Assembly (NCBI RefSeq): GCF_052216985.1
Contig: NZ_JBQOUY010000002.1
Coordinates: forward strand, 62,001-126,000
DNA from: Acidaminococcus fermentans_A
GTDB taxonomy: Bacteria; Bacillota; Negativicutes; Acidaminococcales; Acidaminococcaceae
Direction: 5' to 3'
DNA: 64,000 nucleotides
The notes below the pieces were generated by a model that saw only the letters and a list, made by a program, of their open reading frames with translations, searched no databases and was not told where the DNA came from. Both the position numbers and the translations under genes were made by a program. This document shows, in pieces, positions 25,108-33,668 of the stretch (position 1 is the first letter of the stretch; each line of letters starts with the position of its first letter).

Positions 25108-25794
25108 TTACGCCAGTTCCTCTAGCAGTCTTTTTTTCGCTTCGATCAGGCCGGGAGAGAGCAGATCCCGTTTTCCCGGAGGCAGGTGTTCTTCCAGGGC
25201 AATCTTCCCTTCTTTCAAAATCAGCAGCCGGTCGCCCAGGGTCAGGGCTTCGTCCACATTGTGGGTCACCAGGACGGTTCCCATGGAGAGCTCCTGCTGC
25301 ATGGAACGGAGTTCCTGCTGGAGCTGGGCCCGGGTAAAGTAGTCCAGGGCCGCAAAGGGCTCATCCATGAGGATCAGGCCACTGTGCATGGCTAGGGTCC
25401 GGGCCAGGGAAGCCCGCTGCTGCATCCCGCCGGAAAGCTGGGACGGGTATTGGTCTGCGGCTTCCGTCAGCTGCACCAGCTGCAGCCAGTGGTCCGCCTC
25501 CCGGGGGCTGCTTCCCGGAGGCAGGCCTAAAGCCACATTCTCCCGGCAGGTGAGCCAGGGGAAGAGCCGGGCTTCCTGGAACATCATCCCCAGCTTCAGC
25601 TCGGCAGGACGGCTGACCGTTCCGGTATCCGGCTGTTCCAGCCCGGCTAGGAGACGGAGCAGGGTGGTCTTTCCGCAGCCGCTCTTTCCCAGGATCACGG
25701 TACATTCCCGGGGATGGAGGGTCAGGGATAGGTCCCGGAGCACTGTCCGGCTGCCGTAGGTTTTAGTGATATGGTCCAGTATCAATGCATCCAA
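25108..25794 (-). CDS. ABC transporter ATP-binding protein (SsuB/TauB type)
   Basis: 228 residues. Walker A ILGKSGCGKTTLLRLLAG, signature LSGGMQQRASLARTL, Walker B LILMDEPFAALDYFTRAQLQ, switch histidine VLVTHNVDEALTLGDRL. Overlaps the upstream permease gene by 13 bases. Energises uptake with the permease and binding protein of the same operon. Confidence 0.92.
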   Translation of the reverse strand: MDALILDHITKTYGSRTVLRDLSLTLHPRECTVILGKSGCGKTTLLRLLAGLEQPDTGTVSRPAELKLGMMFQEARLFPWLTCRENVALGLPPGSSPREADHWLQLVQLTEAADQYPSQLSGGMQQRASLARTLAMHSGLILMDEPFAALDYFTRAQLQQELRSMQQELSMGTVLVTHNVDEALTLGDRLLILKEGKIALEEHLPPGKRDLLSPGLIEAKKRLLEELA

Positions 25795-26525
25795 TACAGT
25801 GCCTTCCTTTCCAAAAGGACGAAGAACCCATCCAATATCAGCCCCAGGGCTCCGATGGTCAGGATCCCGATGATCACCTTGTCGCTGCGGCTCATGGCCT
25901 GGGCATCCAGGATGAGGAAGCCCAAGCCGCTGTCAGCGGCAATCATTTCCGCCCCGATGATGGCCCGGAGGCTGTAGCCCATGCCGATCCGGAGCCCGGT
26001 GAGGATCCCAGGCAGAGCTGCGGGCAGCCGGATCTTCCAGAGGGATTTCCAGGGTGAGAAGCCCAGCATCTGCCCCACTTCTAGCAGTTTCCGGTCGCAG
26101 CGGCGGAAACCATCATCCATGTTCAGGTACATGGGGAAAAAGGACGCCAGGACGATGATGATGGTCTTGGGCAGTTCTCCGATGCCGAACCAGAGGATCA
26201 GCAGAGGAATCAGGGACAGGGGCGGCACATGGCGGAATACTTCCAGGAGGCCGCTGTACCCGTTCCGGAGCCGGGGAAAGAGCAGGTTCAGGCTGCTGAG
26301 CAGGCAGCTGGCCAAAAAAGCCCAGAGAAAACCCCATAGGATCCGCTGGAGGCTGATTCGGATATGCCGGAACAATTCCCCGTTCTGCAGCATATGGAGC
26401 AGGGTGCCCCAGACCCGGGCAGGAGAGGGCAGGATGTAGCTGCTCCAGAACCCCTGGGCAGCCGCATACTCCCAAAGGAGGAAAACCACCAGGAAGGGCA
26501 GGAAAAAATGCAGTTTATCCTTCAT
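25782..26525 (-). CDS. ABC transporter permease (SsuC/TauC type)
   Basis: About 247 residues with six predicted helices and the EAA-like loop near EVGQMLGFSPWKSLWKIRLP. The start is taken at ATG 26525 (MKDKLHFFLPFLVVFLLWEY), overlapping the end of the TM1266-like gene. An in-frame ATG at 26555 would extend it by 10 residues, but neither has a clear ribosome site, so coupling is likely. Confidence 0.85.
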   Translation of the reverse strand: MKDKLHFFLPFLVVFLLWEYAAAQGFWSSYILPSPARVWGTLLHMLQNGELFRHIRISLQRILWGFLWAFLASCLLSSLNLLFPRLRNGYSGLLEVFRHVPPLSLIPLLILWFGIGELPKTIIIVLASFFPMYLNMDDGFRRCDRKLLEVGQMLGFSPWKSLWKIRLPAALPGILTGLRIGMGYSLRAIIGAEMIAADSGLGFLILDAQAMSRSDKVIIGILTIGALGLILDGFFVLLERKALYWMH

Positions 26526-26790
26526 GGTTCTCATGGCCCGGAGTGACTTTGGCATAGGCCGTCTTGGAAGAGACTCCTTTCAGTTTGCCGATCTTCCCTG
26601 AGAGATTGCTGATGATATCCTGGGGGGCATCCACCACCACGCTGATGATGTGGATGTTCCGGGCATGATAGGGAATCCCCATCCGACCGATCACATAGGG
26701 GCCGAAATCGTGGAGGATGGCATTCAGTTCTTCCACCGCATCCGGGTCTTCCACGATGATCCCTAAAATCGCCACACGTGTTTCTTCCAT
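26515..26790 (-). CDS. TM1266-like putative regulator (ACT/NikR-C fold)
   Basis: 91 residues: TRVAILGIIVEDPDAVEELN, then GPYVIGRMGIPYHARNIHII and LSGKIGKLKGVSSKTAYAKV. This matches the small TM1266 family described as a putative regulator linked to iron-only hydrogenase genes. No hydrogenase or maturase gene is in the window; here it leads an ABC transporter operon. Ligand and target unknown. AGGAGG (on the minus strand) precedes the start. Confidence 0.7.
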   Translation of the reverse strand: MEETRVAILGIIVEDPDAVEELNAILHDFGPYVIGRMGIPYHARNIHIISVVVDAPQDIISNLSGKIGKLKGVSSKTAYAKVTPGHENHEG

Positions 26791-26808
26791 AAAAAGACCT
26801 CCTTTGGC

Positions 26809-26822
26809 CAGTGACTAGTGAT
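26809..26822. repeat. Heptamer tandem repeat, two units
   Basis: CAGTGAC TAGTGAT directly abutting the next hairpin (26824-26855). Confidence 0.5.
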
Positions 26823-26823
26823 A

Positions 26824-26855
26824 GGGGGATGTTGCATGCGCAACATCCCCCTTTT
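26824..26855. terminator. Hairpin terminator between tctA and the TM1266-like gene
   Basis: GGGGGATGTTGC (26824-26835) pairs perfectly with GCAACATCCCCC (26840-26851). A T-run follows on the plus strand; on the minus strand the stem is followed by a weaker tail. The ATGTTGCA stem recurs at 60118-60146 and 63623-63661. Confidence 0.75.
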
Positions 26856-26911
26856 CATTCCGTCCCTCTTCCATCGCAAGGGGTCTTTTGATGTGAGAAG
26901 GCTTTTCTTTT

Positions 26912-28462
26912 TTATTTCTTGTTTTCTTCCTGGATTTCCTTGTCTTCTTCGGCCAGCACAGCTTCGTCCGCTTTCTTTTCCTTTTTGAAGAACTTCATGA
27001 TGAAAGGAGAGAGCAGGGACAGCAGGCACAGGGCCAGCAAAATCTTGCAGATATTGGTGGAAAGCAGGATGCTGGTATCCCCGCCGGAAAGGCTCAGGCT
27101 ACGCCGCAGGCCCTTTTCACCCAGAGGCCCCAGGATCAGGGCTAGAACAACGGCTGCGGTGTTCATATTGCATTTCCGCATGAGATACCCGATGATCCCG
27201 AATACGAACATCACCTTAACATCAAAGGCACTGTTGTTGATGGCAAAGGAACCCACCACACACAGCACGAAGATGCTGGGAATCAGGATGGCATCGGAAA
27301 CCCGGGCAATCTTGGCGAAGAGTCGGCAGCCCAAAAGGCCGATCAGTAGCATGAAGAACTGGATCACCACGAACCCGCCAAAGAAAGTATACGTCATGGG
27401 AGCATACTTTGTAAAGAGTTCCGGTCCCGGCTGGAGCCCGTGGATGATCAGCCCGCCCATGAGCACAGCGGTGACGCTTTCTCCAGGGATCCCCAGGGTC
27501 AGGGTGGGGATCAGGGAACCGCCGGTCACGGCGTTGTTGGCAGCTTCGGAACCGGCGATCCCTTCAATGGAACCGTTGCCGAATTCTTCCGGATGTTTGG
27601 AGAAGCGCTTGGCTTCGTTGTAGCCCAGGAAGCAGGCGATGGAGGCACCGGCTCCAGGCAGGAGCCCGATGATATTCCCGATGATCCAGCTCCGGAGCAC
27701 CGTGGGGGTGATCTGTTTCATTTCCTGGAGGCTCAGCATGATCCGGTCTTTGAACTTGGCAGCTTTGGCCCGCTGTACGATGGCTTTTTCCGCCAGGATG
27801 AAGGCCTGACTCATGGAAAAGAGACCGATCAGGGCGCAGGTGATGTTGATGCCGTTATAGAGAGAATCCTGGCCGAACATGAACCGTTCCACGCCCTGCA
27901 TGGGATCCATGCCGATGGTAGAGAGTACCAGCCCGAAGGCACCGGACATCAGCCCCAGAATCATAGAATCTGTGTTGATCCCGGCGATGATGGTCAGGCC
28001 GAAAAGGCTCAGCCAGAAGTATTCCGGGCTGCCGAATTCCATGGCTAATTTGGCCAGGGCCGGAGCGAAGAAATACAGGGAAATGCAGCTCAGGAGCCCA
28101 CCCCAGAAAGAGGCGATACAGGCAGTGGCCAGAGCTTTCCCCGCTTTGCCCTTCAGGGTCATGGCATAGCCGTCGATGGCGGTGGCCGCTGAGGCCGGTG
28201 TACCGGGTGTGTGGATCAAGATGGCGGAAATGGATCCGCCGAAGATAGCGCCACAGTAGATGCCACCCAGCATGATGAGGCCGGCAGAAGGTTCCATGCC
28301 GAAGGTCAGGGGCAGCAGCAGGGCCACCCCCATGGCCGCGGAAAGACCGGGCATACAGCCGATGATGATCCCCATGGTCACACTGGCGATCATGATGACG
28401 ATGTTCATGGGAGAAAGCGCGTTGACGAATCCCATGGCCATCAATGCATATTGATTTTCCAT
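26912..28462 (-). CDS. tctA: Tripartite tricarboxylate transporter, large membrane subunit TctA
   Basis: 516 residues, about 12 helices. Conserved TctA segments include IIGCMPGLSAAMGVALLLPL, GGIYCGAIFGGSISAILIHTPG and GIPGESVTAVLMGGLIIHGL. With TctB and the binding protein TctC it imports a carboxylate using the ion gradient. Citrate or aconitate would suit Acidaminococcus metabolism, but specificity is set by TctC and is not readable. A Lys/Glu-rich C-terminal tail follows the last helix. Confidence 0.93.
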   Translation of the reverse strand: MENQYALMAMGFVNALSPMNIVIMIASVTMGIIIGCMPGLSAAMGVALLLPLTFGMEPSAGLIMLGGIYCGAIFGGSISAILIHTPGTPASAATAIDGYAMTLKGKAGKALATACIASFWGGLLSCISLYFFAPALAKLAMEFGSPEYFWLSLFGLTIIAGINTDSMILGLMSGAFGLVLSTIGMDPMQGVERFMFGQDSLYNGINITCALIGLFSMSQAFILAEKAIVQRAKAAKFKDRIMLSLQEMKQITPTVLRSWIIGNIIGLLPGAGASIACFLGYNEAKRFSKHPEEFGNGSIEGIAGSEAANNAVTGGSLIPTLTLGIPGESVTAVLMGGLIIHGLQPGPELFTKYAPMTYTFFGGFVVIQFFMLLIGLLGCRLFAKIARVSDAILIPSIFVLCVVGSFAINNSAFDVKVMFVFGIIGYLMRKCNMNTAAVVLALILGPLGEKGLRRSLSLSGGDTSILLSTNICKILLALCLLSLLSPFIMKFFKKEKKADEAVLAEEDKEIQEENKK

Positions 28463-28480
28463 TTGTCCATCCCTCGCTTC

Positions 28481-28939
28481 CTACAGTAGTTCTTCAATCA
28501 GCAGGCCGTCCGGCAGAGGCACGGCCAAAAACTCGCTGAAGACCACATAGATCAGGACCATCAATACCACAATGGTGATGGCCATGTATTTTTTCTCGAT
28601 ATGGAAAAAGTGCATCATGAAAAGGAGATAGATGATGGCAGCAGGATAGAACCCGATGAAGATCATGAGGATGAAGAAGAGGACTGATGCACCTAAGAAT
28701 GTGAAGAACTGTTTCGGCAGGAAGTGGGTCCAGACTTCCGGCAGATCATTGACGATGGCGAAATGCCCATGGCAGCTGCAGGCCATTTTCACCAGCTGCA
28801 TCAGGGTCAGGACGGCCAGGAGGCCGATGACGAATTTGGGATAGCTCTGTGCCGCAGGCGGCAGCTGCAGTGTTTCATAGAAAAAGAAGGCACAGAATCC
28901 CAGCATGAAGATGACGACACTGAGTTCCGATTTTTTCAT
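28481..28939 (-). CDS. tctB: Tripartite tricarboxylate transporter, small membrane subunit TctB
   Basis: 152 residues with four hydrophobic segments, beginning MKKSELSVVIFMLGFCAFFF. Normal TctB length and position between tctC and tctA. Sequence is weakly conserved in this family; the call rests on topology and context. Confidence 0.88.
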   Translation of the reverse strand: MKKSELSVVIFMLGFCAFFFYETLQLPPAAQSYPKFVIGLLAVLTLMQLVKMACSCHGHFAIVNDLPEVWTHFLPKQFFTFLGASVLFFILMIFIGFYPAAIIYLLFMMHFFHIEKKYMAITIVVLMVLIYVVFSEFLAVPLPDGLLIEELL

Positions 28940-28960
28940 AATGGTTTCCCCTCAAACAGG

Positions 28961-28982
28961 GGGGCTGCTCGCAAGCAGCCCC
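28961..28982. other. Intergenic hairpin between tctC and tctB
   Basis: GGGGCTGCT / AGCAGCCCC with loop CGCA, a perfect 9-bp stem without a T-run on the operon strand. It may stabilise the tctC message or partly terminate, so that the binding protein exceeds the membrane subunits. Confidence 0.6.
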
Positions 28983-29006
28983 TTTGCAGATCATATGTTC
29001 AGATGG

Positions 29007-30008
29007 TTAGGCATCCTTGTACAGCTTGCTGACCACGTCTTTGCAGAAGGTCATCTGTTCCTGGATCAGTTTGCCCAGTTCCTTGCTGTCCATGTAGTGG
29101 AGTTCCAGGCCGGCGTTCTTATGGTCGCGGATGGTCTGTTCGTCGGTCATGGTCAGTTTGAAGGCTTTTTCATAGAATTTGATGATGTTTTCCGGGGTGC
29201 CTTTGGGAGCTACCAGGGCACGGGCGGAACCATACCATTTGTTGTAGTAGCCCAGTTCACCCAAGGTGGGGACGTCTTTATATTCATCCAGACGTTTTTC
29301 GGAGAATACGCCCAGGAGCTTCAGAGCTGCGTTGCTGCCGCGGATGAGCGGTTCCACATCGCCCAGTTTGGCGCAGGAGAAATCCACTTCGCCCTGGCGC
29401 AGAGCCAGCAGCTGGTCAGCGGTACCGCCGTAAGGCACTGCATTGTATTTGAATTTGGCCGTGGTGGAGAGCAGCTGGGCTGCCGTATGGTTGGAAGCCT
29501 GGACCCCGTTGGTGGAAGCTTTCAGTTCGCCGGGATGGGCTTTGGCGTATTCCACCAGTTCCTTCAGGCTGTTGAATTTGCTGTCTTTCCGAACGACGAC
29601 TACGCCGGTTTCTTTCAGATGGTTGCAGATGGGGACGATGCTCTTGTCATTGAAAGAAGCATTCTTGGCCAGGGCCAGGGTGGTGTAAGTAGGGAGGTTG
29701 ATGAAGCCGATGGTATACCCATCCGGTTTTGCCTTGGACAGTTCCGTCCAGCCGATCTTGCCGTCTGCACCGGGCTTGTTTTCGATGATCAGGGTCTTGC
29801 CGACGAATTTTTCCGCATCCTTACACAGGACCCGAGCCCCTGTATCCGTACCGGAACCTGCCTTATAGGCTACGATTACCTTGATATCCTTGGTAGGCTT
29901 CCAGTCGCCGGCCGCCTTCTGCTGTGTTTTTTTGCCACCGCCACAGGCACCTACAGCCAGGGCCAGGGCACAGATGGCGGAAGCAGCCAACCATTTCTTG
30001 AGTTTCAT
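29007..30008 (-). CDS. tctC: Tripartite tricarboxylate transporter, binding protein TctC
   Basis: About 333 residues. Lipoprotein signal MKLKKWLAASAICALALAVG then the lipobox cysteine. The body matches Bug/TctC proteins: IKVIVAYKAGSGTDTGARVL, IENKPGADGKIGWTELSKAK, YTIGFINLPTYTTLALAK. Start at 30008, preceded by AAGGAGGA; the upstream open frame is not coding. First gene of the tctCBA operon. Confidence 0.92.
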   Translation of the reverse strand: MKLKKWLAASAICALALAVGACGGGKKTQQKAAGDWKPTKDIKVIVAYKAGSGTDTGARVLCKDAEKFVGKTLIIENKPGADGKIGWTELSKAKPDGYTIGFINLPTYTTLALAKNASFNDKSIVPICNHLKETGVVVVRKDSKFNSLKELVEYAKAHPGELKASTNGVQASNHTAAQLLSTTAKFKYNAVPYGGTADQLLALRQGEVDFSCAKLGDVEPLIRGSNAALKLLGVFSEKRLDEYKDVPTLGELGYYNKWYGSARALVAPKGTPENIIKFYEKAFKLTMTDEQTIRDHKNAGLELHYMDSKELGKLIQEQMTFCKDVVSKLYKDA

Positions 30009-30060
30009 ACAAATCTTCCTCCTTTGTAAAGAATATGTAAAATGTAAAAACTCTGTAAAC
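30009..30060 (-). promoter_or_regulatory. tctC upstream region with four spaced TTTACA motifs
   Basis: On the minus strand TTTACA occurs at 30054-30059, 30043-30048, 30036-30041 and 30025-30030, giving start spacings of 11, 7 and 11 bases. One copy may be the -35. The symmetric spacing suggests a regulator binding as two pairs, each one helical turn apart. Confidence 0.5.
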
Positions 30061-30166
30061 CCATTGTAGCATATTTCTGAAATTCCGCCTACTGAATTTT
30101 TGGAAAAAACAGGCGATTTGCTTCCATGCACAAGGTTTTCATTATATAACTTTAAATAAATAATTA

Positions 30167-30196
30167 TTGTTAAAAATGTTCAATCCATGATATAAT
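30167..30196 (+). promoter_or_regulatory. gldA promoter
   Basis: TTGTTA (30167-30172), 18-base spacer, TATAAT (30191-30196) with extended TG at 30188. AT-rich divergent region shared with tctC. Confidence 0.65.
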
Positions 30197-30234
30197 CTGT
30201 ATCAGAAAAAACTACATTTAAGGAGGTAACTACG

Positions 30235-31314
30235 ATGGCAAGACTGCGTTTGATGCGGGCACCGTTGAAATATGTTCAAGGCAGCGGAGCTCTGCGGGAA
30301 TTCTACGACTATTTCAAGGATCTGGGGAAGAATTGGTTGTTCATCTGTAGCCGGAGCGGTCACCGGACCTGTCATGACAAACTGGAAGAAGGCTTCGGGA
30401 GCAGCGAGACCCATCGCCATTATGAAGTGTTCGGAGGAATCTCCAGCGTGGGAGAAATCGAGAAATTCAGAAAAATGGTCCGCGCGGAGAACATCGATGT
30501 GGTGGTCGGGGTAGGGGGCGGCTCCGCCATCGATACGGCCAAAGCTACCGCTTATCATGAAGGGAAACGGGTGGTAATCATCCCTACGGTGGTGGCTACC
30601 GATGCTCCTTGTACCGGTCTTTCGGTCATCTATAACGATGACGGCTCCTTCAATTCCTATCTGTTCTATCCCAACAACCCGGACGGAGTGCTGGTAGACA
30701 GTTCCATCATCGCCCATGCTCCAGTGAAATTCTTGGTAGCTGGCATGGGGGATGCTCTGGGGACCTATTTCGAAGCCCGGGCCTGCTATCGGACCGATGC
30801 GCCCAGCCTGGAAAACGGCGGGATCACCCGGTCGGCCATGGCCCTGTGCGAGCTGTGCTACGAAAACCTGCGGAACTACGGGGCCCAGGCCAAAATGTCC
30901 GTAGAAAAACAGGTGGTGACGCCGGCTCTGGATGCTATCATCGAGACCAATGTGTACCTGTCCGGGGTAGGGGCGGATAACGGGGGCCTGGCCTGTGCCC
31001 ATTCCTTCTACAATGGCATCACTTCCCTGGGCGGCCACAGTGTGCCCCATGGGAACTGCGTAGCCTTCGGTACCTTGGTCCAGCTGGTGCTGGAAGGGGT
31101 AGAAGAAGATGAGTTCCGAGATGTCCAGGGCTTCTGCAAAGAAGTGGGGCTGCCCACCACCCTGGCCGAACTGGGGATCACAACGGACGAACAGATCCGC
31201 CAGATCGCTAAAGCTGCCTGCGTGCCGGGGGAAAGCATCCACAATATGGTAGCGGATGTAACGGAAGACCAGCTCTATGCCGCCATCATCCAGGCGGATG
31301 CACTGGGGAAATAA
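30235..31314 (+). CDS. gldA: Glycerol dehydrogenase-family iron-containing alcohol dehydrogenase
   Basis: 359 residues. NAD-binding VVVGVGGGSAIDTAKATAYH, substrate loop IPTVVATDAPCTGLSVIYND, metal ligands in AGMGDALGTYFEAR (Asp), HSFYNGITSLGGHSVPHGN (two His). This pattern is that of GldA, which oxidises glycerol to dihydroxyacetone or works in reverse on small ketones. AAGGAGG precedes ATG 30235. Single gene ending at a repeat-associated terminator. Confidence 0.88.
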   Translation: MARLRLMRAPLKYVQGSGALREFYDYFKDLGKNWLFICSRSGHRTCHDKLEEGFGSSETHRHYEVFGGISSVGEIEKFRKMVRAENIDVVVGVGGGSAIDTAKATAYHEGKRVVIIPTVVATDAPCTGLSVIYNDDGSFNSYLFYPNNPDGVLVDSSIIAHAPVKFLVAGMGDALGTYFEARACYRTDAPSLENGGITRSAMALCELCYENLRNYGAQAKMSVEKQVVTPALDAIIETNVYLSGVGADNGGLACAHSFYNGITSLGGHSVPHGNCVAFGTLVQLVLEGVEEDEFRDVQGFCKEVGLPTTLAELGITTDEQIRQIAKAACVPGESIHNMVADVTEDQLYAAIIQADALGK

Positions 31315-31331
31315 GAGCCGCATAACGGCTC

Positions 31332-31362
31332 GGTCACGGGTCGCGACCCGTGACTCGCGACC
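31332..31362. repeat. Heptamer tandem array with perfect palindrome
   Basis: GGTCACG GGTCGCG ACCCGTG ACTCGCG ACC: four period-7 units. Positions 31334-31353 form a perfect 20-bp palindrome, TCACGGGTCGCGACCCGTGA. It sits between the gldA stop and the following terminator. Confidence 0.75.
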
Positions 31363-31365
31363 GGG

Positions 31366-31395
31366 GGGGTGTGAATTTTTTCACACCCCTCTTTT
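31366..31395 (+). terminator. GTGTGA-type terminator after gldA
   Basis: GGGGTGTGA (31366-31374), loop ATTTTT, TCACACCCC (31381-31389), then CTCTTTT. One of four related hairpins in the window; see also 46201, 48521 and 60052. Confidence 0.8.
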
Positions 31396-31396
31396 G

Positions 31397-31405
31397 TGGT
31401 ATAAT
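31397..31405 (+). promoter_or_regulatory. Extended -10 for the MATE transporter gene
   Basis: TGGTATAAT, eight bases after the preceding hairpin and 45 bases before the ATG. Confidence 0.6.
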
Positions 31406-31449
31406 AGAAAAAATATACGTCCGCAATCGGACAGATTGGCGGTTTCCTT

Positions 31450-32820
31450 ATGACAGATCCATCGCCTGCAAATTCCCAAGAAGCCCAAAAGTACAAAAAG
31501 ATGCTGGAATCGCCGGTGAAGCCTTTGATTGCTTCCTTGGCCCTGCCTTCCATCATCAGTATGCTGTGCACCAGCTTCTATAATATGGCTGATACGTACT
31601 TTGTGAGTAAAATCGATACCACCTCCACCGCAGCCGTAGGGGTCACCTTTGCTACCATGGCCATCATCCATGCCATCGCTTTTTTCTTCGGCATGGGCTC
31701 CGGCAATACCATTTCCCGGCTCCTGGGGGCGAAGAAGCGGGCGGAGGCAGAAACCATGGCTTCTACCAGTTTTTTCTATACGTTTTTATGCGGACTCTGC
31801 ATCGCCGTCCTGGGCAATGCTTTTGCCCCGCAATTCGCTACCCTGATTGGTTCCACACCTACCATCCTGCCCTATGCAGTCCAGTATATGAGTGTGATCC
31901 TCATCGGGGCTCCGGTGATGATGTCCAGCCTGGTGATGAACAACCATCTGCGTTTCCAGGGCAGCGCCGCTTTCGGCATGGTGGGCATCACCGTGGGAGG
32001 CTTCCTGAACGTGTTCCTGGATCCTCTTTTCATCTTCAAGTTCCGTTTGGGGGTAGCCGGAGCTGCCTACGCCACCATCCTGAGCCAGTTCATCAGTTTT
32101 TGTATCCTATTTGCCATGACCCGGCGGGGCGGCAATATCCCCATCCAGATGAAGAATATCCATCCTTCTTGGCCCATCATGAAAGAAATCGTGGCTGGCG
32201 GGGCCCCTTCTCTGGTGCGTCAGGGGACTCAGAGCCTTTCTACCATTTTCCTCAATGTGGCAGCGGGAGCCTTTGGAGATGCGGCCATCGCTGCCATGTC
32301 CATCGTAACCCGGCTCAGTTTCTTTGCGGCTTCCGTGGTCATCGGGTTCGGCCAAGGATTCCAGCCGGTGTGCGGGTTCAGCTACGGGGCCCGGAAATAC
32401 GGCCGGCTCCGGGAAGGATTCTGGTTCGCTGTGAAAGCGGGGACCCTGTTTTCCTTGGCAGCCGCTGCTGTGGCCATTGTTTGGGCCACTCCTATATTGG
32501 AGGAATTCCGGGATGATTCTTTGGTGATTTCCGTGGGGGCCGCCGCCCTCCGAACCCAGGCCATGACCTTCTTCCTGGTGCCCTTGACCATCCTGTCCAA
32601 TATGTGCCTCCAGACTACCCGGCATACAGCAGGAGCCATGCTGGTAGCGGCCGGCCGGAGCGGGCTCTTTTTGATCCCCACCCTGCTGGTGCTGCCCCGG
32701 ATCTTCGGTCTCACGGGCCTGGTATGGAGCCAGAGTGTATCCGATGTGTGCGGCTTCCTCCTGGCAGCTGTGCTGATCCACGCCTTCTTCCAGAAGATCC
32801 CGAAAAGGGATGAAAAGTAA
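31450..32820 (+). CDS. MATE family efflux transporter
   Basis: 456 residues with about 12 helices; starts with a short soluble segment, then PLIASLALPSIISMLCTSFY, typical of MATE proteins, and an internal repeat beginning IVAGGAPSLVRQGTQSLST. Drug or metabolite export driven by Na+ or H+. Substrate unknown. The ribosome site is weak. Single-gene unit with its own promoter and terminator. Confidence 0.9.
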   Translation: MTDPSPANSQEAQKYKKMLESPVKPLIASLALPSIISMLCTSFYNMADTYFVSKIDTTSTAAVGVTFATMAIIHAIAFFFGMGSGNTISRLLGAKKRAEAETMASTSFFYTFLCGLCIAVLGNAFAPQFATLIGSTPTILPYAVQYMSVILIGAPVMMSSLVMNNHLRFQGSAAFGMVGITVGGFLNVFLDPLFIFKFRLGVAGAAYATILSQFISFCILFAMTRRGGNIPIQMKNIHPSWPIMKEIVAGGAPSLVRQGTQSLSTIFLNVAAGAFGDAAIAAMSIVTRLSFFAASVVIGFGQGFQPVCGFSYGARKYGRLREGFWFAVKAGTLFSLAAAAVAIVWATPILEEFRDDSLVISVGAAALRTQAMTFFLVPLTILSNMCLQTTRHTAGAMLVAAGRSGLFLIPTLLVLPRIFGLTGLVWSQSVSDVCGFLLAAVLIHAFFQKIPKRDEK

Positions 32821-32853
32821 GACAGCTGGTGTAATTGTGAAAACTTCTCACGG

Positions 32854-32934
32854 CTGGAGAGTGGAGACATGCAGCCAGTGAGCCAGTGGAGCTGTTGTAC
32901 GGGTATGTTTTTTCAAGTGCAACAGCTCCTTTTT
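32854..32934 (+). terminator. Tandem repeats plus terminator after MATE gene
   Basis: CTGGAGA GTGGAGA (32854-32867) is a heptamer pair; AGCCAGTG is then repeated twice (32873-32888). GGAGCTGTTG (32888-32897) pairs with CAACAGCTCC (32920-32929), followed by five T. Confidence 0.75.
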
Positions 32935-32968
32935 CGTTGTCCTTCCAACGTACTTTCTCTCATTTCCA

Positions 32969-32977
32969 TGCTACAAT
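32969..32977 (+). promoter_or_regulatory. Extended -10 for the cupin gene
   Basis: TGCTACAAT, 31 bases before ATG 33008. Confidence 0.55.
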
Positions 32978-33007
32978 ACAGACAATAAAAGGAAAGCAGG
33001 TGATGGT

Positions 33008-33658
33008 ATGGAAATGGATGCGGGCCGGGTATTCCGGATGGAAGAGACCAATCCTCCTGTGACTGGATGCACGGTTTCCCAGCAGATCGCCGGGGGTAAG
33101 AATCCTCTCTGGATCTTTTCACTGGGAGCCGGGACGGACATCAGCGCAGAAATCTATCCCTACCACAAGCTGCTGCGGGTCCAGAAGGGCCGGCTGTTCC
33201 TGACCGGCAGCCAGCAAGGCCGGGTGCTGGAAGAGGGAGAGAGCCTTCTGACTCCCACTGGCGTACCGGTGGGCATGGCAGCGGAAGAAGATACCGTCTA
33301 TACGGAACTGGAAATCCAGAAGGAGGATATCATGAACAATGCAGTGAAAGCAGGAGAAGTATTCAGACTGGCAGACCTGGTGCCTTACCAGGAGGGACGG
33401 ATCGTCAATATGGATGTGGTCCACAACGACAAAATGAAGTTCGTGGTCATGGCCTTTGCTGCGGGCACCGGACTCAGCGAACATGCAGCTCCGGGAGATG
33501 CCCTGATCTTTGCCCTGGATGGGGAAGGGATCATCGGCTATGAAGGCCAGGCTCATACCCTGAAAGCCGGCGAGCAGTTCCGGTTTGCCAAGAATGGACT
33601 CCATTGGGTGAAAGCGGAGAAACCCTTTAAGATGGGGCTCCTGCTGACCTTGGAATAA
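33008..33658 (+). CDS. Double-cupin protein
   Basis: 216 residues made of two cupin-like halves. The N-terminal half has GTDISAEIYPYHKLLRVQKG; the C-terminal half has AAGTGLSEHAAPGDALIFAL and LKAGEQFRFAKNGLHWVKA with His and Glu metal ligands (SEHAAPGD). Function unknown; cupins of this kind bind small ligands or metals or act as simple enzymes. A small TIGR04076 gene follows 10 bases later, probably co-transcribed. Confidence 0.75.
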   Translation: MEMDAGRVFRMEETNPPVTGCTVSQQIAGGKNPLWIFSLGAGTDISAEIYPYHKLLRVQKGRLFLTGSQQGRVLEEGESLLTPTGVPVGMAAEEDTVYTELEIQKEDIMNNAVKAGEVFRLADLVPYQEGRIVNMDVVHNDKMKFVVMAFAAGTGLSEHAAPGDALIFALDGEGIIGYEGQAHTLKAGEQFRFAKNGLHWVKAEKPFKMGLLLTLE

Positions 33659-33668
33659 CGGGGCAGCC

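Noticed and set aside
29007..30029. Long plus-strand open frame opposite tctC
   Set aside because: Shadow frame: tctC has a lipoprotein signal, ribosome site and family motifs on the minus strand.
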